In this document: in pieces, positions 50,288 to 57,915 of the stretch
How positions within the stretch are numbered: the stretch's first letter is position 1
How the letters are laid out: each line of letters begins with the position of its first letter
DNA from: Chryseobacterium cupriresistens
GTDB taxonomy: Bacteria > Bacteroidota > Bacteroidia > Flavobacteriales > Weeksellaceae
Assembly: GCF_046614675.1 (NCBI RefSeq)
Contig: NZ_JBKKJT010000001.1
Location: 62,001 to 126,000, forward strand
Length of the DNA: 64,000 bases
Reading direction: 5' to 3'
The notes under the pieces: model-generated
What the model saw: the letters and a program-made list of their open reading frames with translations, nothing else
The model's database searches: none
What the model was told of the DNA's origin: nothing
Translations under genes and position numbers: made by a program

Positions 50288-50336
50288 AATTTTATCATTA
50301 TCATTCATCAATTACCAATTATCACTCACCAACTTA
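50288..50336 (+). repeat. Degenerate heptamer tract
   Basis: TCATTAT, CATTCAT, CAATTAC, CAATTAT, CACTCAC, CAACTTA in one register from 50295. Confidence 0.75.
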
Positions 50337-50447
50337 GCCCCGATAGCAGCGGTTACCCCGGAACATGGGTGGAAGAGCCGGAGGGTAAGAGGGTGGGGTA
50401 ATTTGGCGTGAGGAGTATGAGCGGATAGCGGGAAAAAGCTTCTTTAA
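50334..50447 (+). ncRNA. Candidate structured RNA of the flavobacterial AGCCCCGATAGCAGCGG type (possibly Flavo-1)
   Basis: Starts TTAGCCCCGATAGCAGCGG, contains TTACCCC (50353-50359) able to pair with GGGGTAA (50395-50401), and ends AGCGGATAGCGGGAAAAAGC. From memory, this start/end combination recurs in flavobacterial intergenic regions and may be the Flavo-1 motif; a covariance-model search is needed to say. It lies just upstream of an ECF sigma operon. Confidence 0.4.
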
Positions 50448-50576
50448 ACATAAGTAATGAGTAATCCGGGAATAATTGAGAAGATAAAAACATGATGAAT
50501 AAAAGAAAAATTGAATTGTAAGAAAAATATTTTAAATTTATTAAAGTAAAACCAAAAGGCTAACCGTCATATCAGT

Positions 50577-51155
50577 ATGGAGGTTGTCGAAAAAATAACA
50601 ATGCCACAGAAGGAGAAAGAAAGCATCATCTCACAAACCGTTTCGAACTACGGAGGGAAGCTGATGTCTTATATTCGTCCGAAAGTGAAAAACACGGAGG
50701 ATGCGGAAGATATTCTGCAGGAAGTGTGGTATCAGTTCAGTAGCCTTACGAATCTTTCTGAGATCGTAAACGTTGGGGGCTGGCTGTACAGGGTGACGGC
50801 GAATAAGATCACAGACCGTTACCGGAAAAAGAAAACAGAAAATCTTGAAGATTTCGTATATGAAGATGAAGACGGCAGTTTTTCTATCAAGGATATCCTT
50901 TTGATGGATGAAAGTGCCGGTCCTGAAGTGAAGATGTTTCAGGATGAGATCTGGAAAAAACTGTTTGAGGCGCTTGATGAACTTCCCGAAAAACAAAGGC
51001 TGGTCTACGTAGAAAATGAACTGAACGACAAAACCCTCCAGGAGATCGCCGATGAACAGGGAGAAAACATCAAAACCATCATCAGCAGAAAAAACTATGC
51101 TGTGAAGCACTTAAGAAACAGATTGAGAAAATTATACGAAGATTTAAAAAGTTAG
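50577..51155 (+). CDS. ECF-type RNA polymerase sigma factor (third copy, different type)
   Basis: 192 residues; an ATG at 50601 is an alternative start. Region 2 has NTEDAEDILQEVWYQF and GGWLYRVTANKITDRYRKKK, region 4 LDELPEKQRLVYVENELNDKTLQEIADEQGENIKTIISRKNYAVKHLRNRL. Not closely related to the sigma factors at 15978 and 18003. The next gene begins 11 bp later, the next but one after 92 bp: a three-gene operon of sigma factor and two small proteins. Confidence 0.92.
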   Translation: MEVVEKITMPQKEKESIISQTVSNYGGKLMSYIRPKVKNTEDAEDILQEVWYQFSSLTNLSEIVNVGGWLYRVTANKITDRYRKKKTENLEDFVYEDEDGSFSIKDILLMDESAGPEVKMFQDEIWKKLFEALDELPEKQRLVYVENELNDKTLQEIADEQGENIKTIISRKNYAVKHLRNRLRKLYEDLKS

Positions 51156-51166
51156 AAAAAGAAATT

Positions 51167-51499
51167 ATGAATCATAAACACAAAAAGGGTTGGATTTTTT
51201 TATTGCTATGTCCGCCATTAATTTTAGCTGCCGTTACATGGATTGTCATGATGCTTTGGAACTGCCTTCTTCCGGAGATTTTAGGAGCAAAAACAATTAC
51301 TTTCTGGCAGGCCATGGGAATACTGATCTTAAGCAAAATTCTTTTCGGAGGTTTCCACTTTGGCAAAGGGGTGAGAGATTTCAAGGAAAGAAAGATGAGA
51401 GAAAAAATGGCAGGCTTATCTCCTGAAGAAAGAGAGAAATTTAAAGAAGTCTGGAGAAATAAATGCTCCGGTGGATTCTTCAACAGAAATAACGAATAA
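51167..51499 (+). CDS. Small membrane protein with cytoplasmic helix, unknown function
   Basis: 110 residues. Two membrane helices (about 8-30 and 45-65) then a basic region and MAGLSPEEREKFKEVWRNKCSGGFF. The last part has the same helix pattern (LSPEE-REKFK..W..KC) as the end of the protein at 51592 (MNEED-YQELKGKFKKEFRSKCC). Position after the sigma gene suggests a partner or anti-sigma role; inference only. Confidence 0.7.
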   Translation: MNHKHKKGWIFLLLCPPLILAAVTWIVMMLWNCLLPEILGAKTITFWQAMGILILSKILFGGFHFGKGVRDFKERKMREKMAGLSPEEREKFKEVWRNKCSGGFFNRNNE

Positions 51500-51591
51500 T
51501 CTGAAATTTTTAAAGAAGTAGTAAAGTAAAAATCAGCATTCATTCGTCTCTATAAAAAACAAGAAGTAGTAAAATTTAAAATTTTGAAAAA

Positions 51592-51849
51592 ATGAAAAAT
51601 TCAGCATTAAAAGGGGCTCTTGGAGCATTAGCTGTTGCAGGTGTAGCCTTAATCGCTAAAAAAGCAATACAAAGAAGAAGATTTATCAAAGGTATTTTTG
51701 ATGAGTATGGAATCAAAGAAAAGTCACCTTTCGGACTGGCAGATAAGATCAGAGAAATGAATGAGGAAGACTATCAGGAACTGAAAGGGAAATTCAAAAA
51801 AGAATTCCGTTCAAAATGCTGCAAAAAGGATAATACCTGCGAAGCATAA
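51592..51849 (+). CDS. Small protein with N-terminal hydrophobic helix and Cys-rich C-terminus
   Basis: 85 residues. An N-terminal Ala/Gly/Val-rich hydrophobic segment (ALKGALGALAVAGVALIAKKAI) is followed by a basic amphipathic part and the EMNEEDYQELKGKFKKEFRSKCCKKDNTCEA end with three Cys in the last dozen residues. The family is unrecognised. Third gene of the sigma operon; a strong terminator closes the operon. Confidence 0.7.
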   Translation: MKNSALKGALGALAVAGVALIAKKAIQRRRFIKGIFDEYGIKEKSPFGLADKIREMNEEDYQELKGKFKKEFRSKCCKKDNTCEA

Positions 51850-51880
51850 GAAAAGTAAAAACTAAATTGAAATTGTTACA

Positions 51881-51921
51881 TTCCGGCTCGGGAAGCTTCG
51901 CTTCCCGAGCCGGAATTTTTA
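51881..51921 (+). terminator. Very strong terminator of the third sigma operon
   Basis: Fifteen-base perfect stem (TTCCGGCTCGGGAAG at 51881-51895, complement at 51901-51915) with the loop CTTCG, then TTTTTA. Confidence 0.9.
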
Positions 51922-51992
51922 CATAAAATAGTCCCAGTAAAGGCTTTTTAACACTATATTTGTTTCTTTCTAATTAAAAGCTATTTCCGGTT

Positions 51993-52637
51993 ATGATGAG
52001 GTTTACAAATGTTTTTATTGTCATACTTTCATTTTTTTCGATCATATTGTTTGGCCAAAAGTCACAACAAAAACAATATATTTTCTTTTTACATAATAAA
52101 TTTTTGGAAGATCATTCTTTTGAGGAAAAGCATCCGAAATATGGTGTTGCAGAATATGAGACAATACTCAATAAGCTAAAGGATAAAAATACGATTGTCA
52201 TTTCTGAGAAAAGAAAAGCGGACACAGATCCGTCAGCGTATGCTGAAAAAGTAAAAAAGCAGATTGACAGCCTGATGAAAAAGGGAATTCCTGCCGGAAG
52301 GATTACCGTTGTGGGAACTTCGCAGGGAGGATATATTGCACAATATGTGTCTTATTATGAAAAGAATCCGCAATTGAAGTTTGTCTTCATCGGAGCCAGT
52401 TTTAAAGATGATTCTTTGGAAAAAGATAAAAATTTCAGATTGTATGGAAGGATTCTTTCTATTACGGAGAGATCAGATGACGGACATGTGCCGATGTCGT
52501 ATGAACAGCGGTTCGTCAGATCCCACCTAAAAGACTTTAAAGAAATAGAGCTTAATACGGGATTGAATCATGGCTTTCTTTTCAAAGCACTTAATGAGTG
52601 GATTGCTCCCACTAAGGATTGGATTTCCCGTAAGTAA
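51993..52637 (+). CDS. Exported alpha/beta-hydrolase-fold protein
   Basis: 214 residues. Signal peptide 1-22 (FVIVILSFFSIILFGQ-type). The hydrolase core has YIFFLHNKFLEDH, nucleophile Ser in VVGTSQGGYIAQ and late His in GLNHGFLF. The acid may be the Asp in SDDGHVPMSYEQ. It looks like a serine esterase without lid domain. Single gene. Confidence 0.8.
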   Translation: MMRFTNVFIVILSFFSIILFGQKSQQKQYIFFLHNKFLEDHSFEEKHPKYGVAEYETILNKLKDKNTIVISEKRKADTDPSAYAEKVKKQIDSLMKKGIPAGRITVVGTSQGGYIAQYVSYYEKNPQLKFVFIGASFKDDSLEKDKNFRLYGRILSITERSDDGHVPMSYEQRFVRSHLKDFKEIELNTGLNHGFLFKALNEWIAPTKDWISRK

Positions 52638-52739
52638 TTACGGTCGGTCTATTACTGTTCAGTTCTTATGATTGAATTTACTACGAAATGATCTGCGTAA
52701 TTTGCGAGATCTGCGGGAAACACCTTTAATATGAAGTAG

Positions 52740-52765
52740 AAATTCCTTGCTTTGCTCGGAATGAC
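52740..52765 (+). repeat. GTCATT-type hairpin repeat, CC/GG variant
   Basis: AATTCCTTGCTTTGC then TCGGAATGAC. Confidence 0.7.
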
Positions 52766-52812
52766 AAAGGGGCTGTTGAACTCATTCAATTCATGTATTT
52801 GTTGAGAAGTAC

Positions 52813-52894
52813 AGTTTTATCGGAGATAAAATCTTTGCGCCTTAAAAATATGCAGACAGCTATAAAAAACTTTGCGCCCTTGCGTTTTTCCAAC
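52813..52894 (+). repeat. TTTTATC..GATAAAATC element
   Basis: TTTTATCGGAGATAAAATC, TTTGCGCCTTAAA and TTTGCGCCCTTGCGTTTTTC in order. Confidence 0.7.
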
Positions 52895-52915
52895 CAACGG
52901 ATTATAAGCTATGTT

Positions 52916-52945
52916 GAGATTGCTTCACATGCAGTTCGCAATGAC
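52916..52945 (+). repeat. GTCATT-type hairpin repeat, GC/GC variant
   Basis: GAGATTGCTTCACATGCAG then TTCGCAATGAC. Confidence 0.65.
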
Positions 52946-53026
52946 TTTTTGATCTATACTTCCAACAAAATTTTACCGTAAACATCAAACGCAAAGAAAA
53001 ATAAATCCTTATTTTTGTATTGCTCA

Positions 53027-53674
53027 ATGAAAGATTACTATTATTTTCTCGGTATATCACAGGATGCTTCAGAAGAAGACGTCAAAAAAGCCTATCGTAA
53101 ACTGTCCTTAAAATATCATCCCGATAAAAATGACAATGATGACTTTTTTGCGGACCGTTTCCGTGAGATTCAGGAGGCTTATGAAACCTTAAGTGATCGC
53201 GCGCTGAGACGTACTTATGATCAGAATTTAGAAAACCATCAGCGAAGTTTCAGGTATAATATTCCGCCAGCCATCAAAACTTTTACAGCGAATAAAATTC
53301 ATGCGAAAAAAGGAGAGGAGATTATCATCAACTGGCAGACGAGTAATGCCGATGTGGTGAAAGTATTGCCTTTCGGATTAGAAAAGCCGTATGGAGAGAG
53401 GATCTTTAAGATCACAGAATTTAAAGATGGAAAATTCCAGCTTCTGCTGCATGCAACCAATTCTCTTTTGCACAAAACGGTTGTTCAGGGAATTACCATC
53501 ACAGAAGTTTTTGAAAACGATTCTGAAAAGTTCAAAAGTTCGGTGGAAGAAATGTTTAAGCCGCAGCCTGCAACAAGAATAAACAAGTCAGGTCAGCCTA
53601 AGATAATGATGCTGATCTGGGGAATTATTATTCTGGCAATTGCGATCTATATGCTGATAAAAAACTTCAGCTAA
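53027..53674 (+). CDS. J-domain (DnaJ-like) protein with C-terminal membrane helix
   Basis: 215 residues from the ATG at 53027. The J domain covers 1-70 with YHPDKNDND (HPD motif) and REIQEAYETLSDRALRRTYD. The middle part (about 85-165) is a beta-rich segment not recognised (IHAKKGEEIIINWQTSNADVVKVLPFG, a possible immunoglobulin-like fold). The last 20 residues are a membrane helix (IMMLIWGIIILAIAIYMLI). It should recruit DnaK to the membrane; client unknown. Confidence 0.85.
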   Translation: MKDYYYFLGISQDASEEDVKKAYRKLSLKYHPDKNDNDDFFADRFREIQEAYETLSDRALRRTYDQNLENHQRSFRYNIPPAIKTFTANKIHAKKGEEIIINWQTSNADVVKVLPFGLEKPYGERIFKITEFKDGKFQLLLHATNSLLHKTVVQGITITEVFENDSEKFKSSVEEMFKPQPATRINKSGQPKIMMLIWGIIILAIAIYMLIKNFS

Positions 53675-53680
53675 TTGCGT

Positions 53681-53830
53681 TTATGCCATTTTCTTTCTTC
53701 CCGGGCATTTTTTACATCTTTTTCCCTTCTTGAATTTTTTACAGCATGATTTCTTTTCACAGAACATCTCTTCGGTATTGAATGAGTAAGGTGCCAATGG
53801 CGGAACTTTAAATGGGATAATCATATTCAT
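53681..53830 (-). CDS. Small basic Cys-rich protein, 49 residues
   Basis: Begins MNMIIPFKVPPLAPYSFNTE (an ATG two codons later is equally good) and ends in a lysine- and cysteine-rich part with Cys at 24, 29, 30, 39 and 42 (FCEKKSCCKK..., RCKKCPGRKK). Cys spacing suggests metal binding. The stop lies 7 bp from the stop of the convergent J-domain gene. Short, but composition and position support a real gene. Function unknown. Confidence 0.6.
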   Translation of the reverse strand: MNMIIPFKVPPLAPYSFNTEEMFCEKKSCCKKFKKGKRCKKCPGRKKMA

Positions 53831-54313
53831 GTTGCAAATATATTAATTTAGAATAAATATAATTAATAAAATTAATAAAATTTCATAAAATTCTTACAAC
53901 CTGATGAATAGCAGTTTCAAATTAATTTAAAAGAGTTTTAATGGAAGTAAATTTGAATGACAGAAGCTTTCAGTATAAGAATAAAAATAGATGTTGAACA
54001 CATTATATTTTTAAAAAAATTCGTTTAATAGATTCAATAATAAGGGTGAAATTTATTGATGATATACACTAATTTAATAATACGCAAAGAACTTAATTAT
54101 ATAGAAATTGATAGTTTTCCTTGTGTATTATGTATAGAATAATGGTTATTATTGATGAAATTAATGCTAACCTTATCATAATTTACGAAATGCAAATTGT
54201 GATAAAAATCACAAATAGATGTGTGAATTATCACCTCTCTGGTACTCTTGTGAAATCATTCAAAAAATTGTAATTTTACCCATCTTTTTACAAACAAAAT
54301 CTAATAAATAAAA
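53831..54313. other. AT-rich spacer upstream of gcvP
   Basis: No gene, repeat or RNA recognised. Several short open frames under 30 codons, not convincing. Should contain the gcvP promoter; I found no glycine-riboswitch pattern. Confidence 0.6.
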
Positions 54314-57172
54314 ATGAATACAGAACAGTTTGTGAGCCGTCACATTTCCCTTAATGAAGCCGATAAACAGGCGATGTTGGAGAAACTTGGCGTTTCTAGT
54401 ATTGAAGAGTTAATTTCTCAGACCATCCCTTCTTCTATCCGTTTAGAGAAAGATCTTGAGATCTCGGAACCACTTTCTGAATACGAAATGTTGAACCACT
54501 CAAAAGAATTGGCATCTAAAAATACTGATTATACAAGTTATATCGGATTCGGATACCACAATACCCTTTTGCCTTCAGCAATCCAGAGAAATATTTTTGA
54601 AAACCCTAGCTGGTATACTGCGTATACTCCATATCAGGCAGAAATTGCACAGGGAAGACTTGAAGCTCTTCTTAATTTCCAGACTGTAGTATGCGATCTT
54701 ACAGGTTTTGCATTGGCAAATGCATCTTTATTGGATGAATCTACTGCTGCTGCTGAAGCAATGCATATGTTCTTCAACAACAGATCTAAAGACCAGAAAA
54801 AAGCCGGAGCTAACAAGTTCTTCATTTCTGACCTTGTTCTTCCACAAACCATTTCTGTATTAAAAACAAAAGCTGAAGGGTTAGAAATTGAGATTGTAGT
54901 AGGAGATCATAAAACATACCAGTTTGATGGTTCTTATTATGGTGTTTTATTACAATATCCTGGTAAAAACGGAATCGTTTTAGACTATACAGAAGATATT
55001 GTAGAATATAAAAAACTTGATCTTCAGGTAGCTGTGGCTTGTGACCCGATGGCTTTGGTTAAGCTAAAGTCTCCTGCAGAAATGGGTGCTGACTGTGCCG
55101 TAGGAACTACGCAGAGATTTGGTATTCCATTAGGGTACGGAGGTCCTCACGCAGCTTTCTTCGCTTGTAGAGAAGATTATAAAAGAGATATTCCGGGAAG
55201 AATCATTGGGGTTTCTCAGGATATGTACGGAAAACGTGCATTAAGAATGGCATTACAGACCAGAGAGCAGCACATCAAAAGAGAGAAAGCTACTTCAAAC
55301 ATCTGTACAGCTCAGGTTCTTTTGGCAGTAATGGCCGGTATGTATGCTGTATATCACGGTCCGAAAGGATTAAACTATATCGCTGATCAGATCCACTTTA
55401 AAGCCAATGCTTTAAAAGGAGGTCTTAAAGCATTAGGATATCAGGTAGTAGAAGAGCCAATCTTCGATACTGTGAAAATCACTATGGCTGAAGATGAGAA
55501 AGCAAGATTGGTAAGACTAATGCTTGATCACAGACTTAACCTTAACTATTTCACAGAAGGTGTAGTAAGCATTGCGATCAACGAAAGTACAACATTAGAG
55601 AAATTAAACTATCTGATGGCTTCTTTTGCTCAGTTTAAAGACAAGCAGACTTTCAAATTAGAAATCAAAGAAGGATACAGTATTCCGGAAGAAAACTTAA
55701 GAAAAGACGAAATTCTTACAGAATCAGTATTCAACAAATACCACACGGAAACAGAATTGATGCGTTACATCAAGCGTCTTGAGAGAAAAGACCTATCATT
55801 GACCCACTCAATGATTTCTTTAGGATCTTGTACCATGAAACTGAACGCAGCTACTCAGATGTTACCGCTTTCATGGGAAAACTGGGGAGCAGTTCATCCA
55901 TTCGTACCTGTAAACCAGGCTGAAGGATATCAGGAAATGATCCGTGAACTGGAGAAAGATTTAGCAGAAATTACAGGTTTTGCAGGAACTTCTCTTCAGC
56001 CAAACTCCGGAGCTCAGGGAGAATACGCAGGATTAATGGTGATCAGAGAATACCATATTTCAAGAGGAGACCACCACAGAAATGTAGTATTGATCCCTCA
56101 GTCTGCACACGGTACCAACCCGGCTTCTGCTGCTATGGCAGGAATGAAAATCGTAGTCGTGAAAAACCTTGAAAACGGGGAAATCGACTTCGAAGATCTT
56201 AAAGCTAAAACAGAACTTCATTCAGCCAACTTATCAGCTGTAATGATCACTTATCCTTCTACTTACGGATTCTTTGATGCCAACATTAAAGAAATTACCA
56301 ACCTTATCCATGAGCACGGAGGACAAGTATATATGGATGGTGCAAACATGAACGCTCAGGTAGGATTTACAAGTCCTGGAAACATCGGAGCAGACGTTTG
56401 CCACCTTAACCTTCATAAAACTTTCGCAATTCCTCACGGAGGAGGAGGTCCTGGGGTAGGTCCGATCTGTGTTGCTAAACACTTAGTACCTTTCCTTCCT
56501 TCCAACGCAAATATCAGAATTGGTTCTAAAGAAGCAATTGACGGTATTTCTGCAGCACCTTACGGCTCAGGATTGATCCTTAACATTTCTTACGCTTACA
56601 TCAAGATGTTAGGAACAGAAGGTCTTAAAAAGGCTACAGGCCATGCTATTCTTAACGCTAACTATCTGAAAGAAGTATTAGCAGAGCATTTCCCGATTTT
56701 ATATTCAAACGAAAACGGAAGAGTAGCTCACGAATGTATCGTAGATTTCCGTCAGTTCAAGTCTTTAGGAATTGAAGTGGCTGATGTGGCGAAGAGATTG
56801 ATGGATTATGGTTTCCATGCTCCTACCGTTTCTTTCCCGGTTGCAGGTACTTTGATGATTGAGCCTACAGAATCTGAAAGCAAGGCTGAAATTGATCGTT
56901 TTGCTGAAGCGTTGATCTCTATCAAAAAAGAAATCGATGAAATTGCAAACGGTGAAGCAGATGCTACCAACAACGTATTGAAAAATGCTCCTCACACAGA
57001 ACAATTGGTAATCTCTGATTCTTGGGATAAACCATACAGCAGAGAAAAGGCAGCTTATCCGTTAGAGTGGGTAAGAGACCACAAATTCTTCGCTTCTGTA
57101 TCAAGAGTAGATGAAGCATACGGAGACAGAAACTTAGTATGTACTTGTGAGCCTATTGAAGCTTATATGTAA
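54314..57172 (+). CDS. gcvP: Glycine dehydrogenase (decarboxylating), P protein of the glycine cleavage system
   Basis: PLP enzyme that decarboxylates glycine and passes the aminomethyl group to the H protein. At 952 residues it is the full-length fused form (both subunits). Motifs: YIGFGYHNTLLPSAIQRN near the start, TREQHIKREKATSNICT, the PLP lysine in HLNLHKTFAIPHGGGGPG, and the C-terminal LICTCEP-like end (VCTCEPIEAYM). Cytoplasmic. Housekeeping codon use. No gcvT or gcvH in the window. Confidence 0.98.
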   Translation: MNTEQFVSRHISLNEADKQAMLEKLGVSSIEELISQTIPSSIRLEKDLEISEPLSEYEMLNHSKELASKNTDYTSYIGFGYHNTLLPSAIQRNIFENPSWYTAYTPYQAEIAQGRLEALLNFQTVVCDLTGFALANASLLDESTAAAEAMHMFFNNRSKDQKKAGANKFFISDLVLPQTISVLKTKAEGLEIEIVVGDHKTYQFDGSYYGVLLQYPGKNGIVLDYTEDIVEYKKLDLQVAVACDPMALVKLKSPAEMGADCAVGTTQRFGIPLGYGGPHAAFFACREDYKRDIPGRIIGVSQDMYGKRALRMALQTREQHIKREKATSNICTAQVLLAVMAGMYAVYHGPKGLNYIADQIHFKANALKGGLKALGYQVVEEPIFDTVKITMAEDEKARLVRLMLDHRLNLNYFTEGVVSIAINESTTLEKLNYLMASFAQFKDKQTFKLEIKEGYSIPEENLRKDEILTESVFNKYHTETELMRYIKRLERKDLSLTHSMISLGSCTMKLNAATQMLPLSWENWGAVHPFVPVNQAEGYQEMIRELEKDLAEITGFAGTSLQPNSGAQGEYAGLMVIREYHISRGDHHRNVVLIPQSAHGTNPASAAMAGMKIVVVKNLENGEIDFEDLKAKTELHSANLSAVMITYPSTYGFFDANIKEITNLIHEHGGQVYMDGANMNAQVGFTSPGNIGADVCHLNLHKTFAIPHGGGGPGVGPICVAKHLVPFLPSNANIRIGSKEAIDGISAAPYGSGLILNISYAYIKMLGTEGLKKATGHAILNANYLKEVLAEHFPILYSNENGRVAHECIVDFRQFKSLGIEVADVAKRLMDYGFHAPTVSFPVAGTLMIEPTESESKAEIDRFAEALISIKKEIDEIANGEADATNNVLKNAPHTEQLVISDSWDKPYSREKAAYPLEWVRDHKFFASVSRVDEAYGDRNLVCTCEPIEAYM

Positions 57173-57197
57173 TCTCAGTTTTTTAACGATAAAAAAA

Positions 57198-57228
57198 ATC
57201 CCTTTCAGTAATGAGAGGGATTTTTGTT
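57198..57228 (+). terminator. Terminator of gcvP
   Basis: AATCCCTTTC and GAGAGGGATT pair, then TTTTGTTTTT. Confidence 0.85.
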
Positions 57229-57234
57229 TTTATA

Positions 57235-57262
57235 GTCATTGCGAGCGTAGGGAAGCAATCTC
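57235..57262 (+). repeat. GTCATT-type hairpin repeat, GC/GC variant
   Basis: GTCATTGCGAGCGTAGG then GAAGCAATCTC. Confidence 0.75.
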
Positions 57263-57385
57263 TTTAACGCAATTGTCGCGAGGATTTTCGACTACTAATT
57301 GTTTCAAATGTTCGCAAAGGCGTTCCACTCAGCGAAGCTTAAACGATGTGTTTTTTCGACAAATTACGAGCCTTGTATGACCATT

Positions 57386-57413
57386 GTCATTGCGAGCGTA
57401 GCGAAGCAATCTC
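57386..57413 (+). repeat. GTCATT-type hairpin repeat, GC/GC variant
   Basis: GTCATTGCGAGCGTAGCG then AAGCAATCTC. Direct repeat of the copy at 57235 with 123 bp between. Confidence 0.75.
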
Positions 57414-57421
57414 AATGATTT

Positions 57422-57820
57422 TTATTTGCTTTTAATCAGTTCTTCAAGCCTGGTCATCATATCATCCTTTTCTTTCAGCATTCTTTCATAAAGTGCAATT
57501 TTTTCTTCGTGAAGCTGGATGATTTTATCAATAGGATTGTAATTATTGACAATTACCCCTGTCGCGTTATCATGGAAGTTGCTTGCAATAATATTGATAG
57601 CCTGTTCTTCATCAAAATTCTGAAATGCTTCCACAGGAATTTTTAAAACCTCAGAAATCTTTTGAAGAAGCGGATCTTCAATGGTTTCTTTCTGTTCCAA
57701 TAAGGAAATTTTCTTCTGATTCCAGTCATCCCCTAAATCCAGCGCTAAAGCTTCCTGTTTGATGCCCAGCATTTCTCTGAATCTTTTTACGTTTCTTCCC
57801 TGATGTATCTTTTGTTCCAT
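57422..57820 (-). CDS. XRE-family HTH regulator with coiled coil (second copy)
   Basis: 132 residues. HTH in residues 8-70 (VKRFREMLGIKQEALALDLGDDWNQKKISLLEQKE, then a helix ending IPVEAFQNF). Linker EEQAINIIASNFHDNATGVIVNNYNPIDKI and C-terminal coiled coil from about residue 95, ending LEELIKSK. Same layout as 11934. It stands beside the AT-rich ATPase pair, divergent from nothing and transcribed in the same direction as that pair, 95 bp downstream of it; it could control that pair. Confidence 0.85.
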   Translation of the reverse strand: MEQKIHQGRNVKRFREMLGIKQEALALDLGDDWNQKKISLLEQKETIEDPLLQKISEVLKIPVEAFQNFDEEQAINIIASNFHDNATGVIVNNYNPIDKIIQLHEEKIALYERMLKEKDDMMTRLEELIKSK

Positions 57821-57915
57821 TTGTGGTTTTTAAGCTTATTTGAAGGTTTATGATCAGTAAAGATAAAAAAATGTGGTAGAAAAATAGAATTAATGTTCGG
57901 ACTTATTTTCCTAAT

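Larger units (their letters stand above)
52638..53026. other. Repeat-bearing spacer before the J-domain gene
   Basis: No gene. Holds a GATCTGCGTAATTTGCGAGA motif (52690), a CC/GG hairpin repeat (52740), a TTTTATC element (52813) and a GC/GC hairpin repeat (52916). The 62-codon open frame at 52793 is the repeat translated. The -7 box TATTTTTG (53010-53017) precedes the next start by 9 bases. Confidence 0.75.

Noticed and set aside
50213..50401. Plus-strand open frame of 62 codons
   Set aside because: It spans a repeat copy, a heptamer tract and the candidate RNA; the composition is not protein-like.
52793..52981. Plus-strand open frame of 62 codons
   Set aside because: It consists of the TTTTATC element and a hairpin repeat.
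53831..54313. Glycine riboswitch before gcvP
   Set aside because: No paired aptamer-like GG/CC stems are visible in the AT-rich spacer.
57147..57380. Plus-strand open frame of 77 codons
   Set aside because: It begins inside gcvP in another frame and continues through hairpin repeats.
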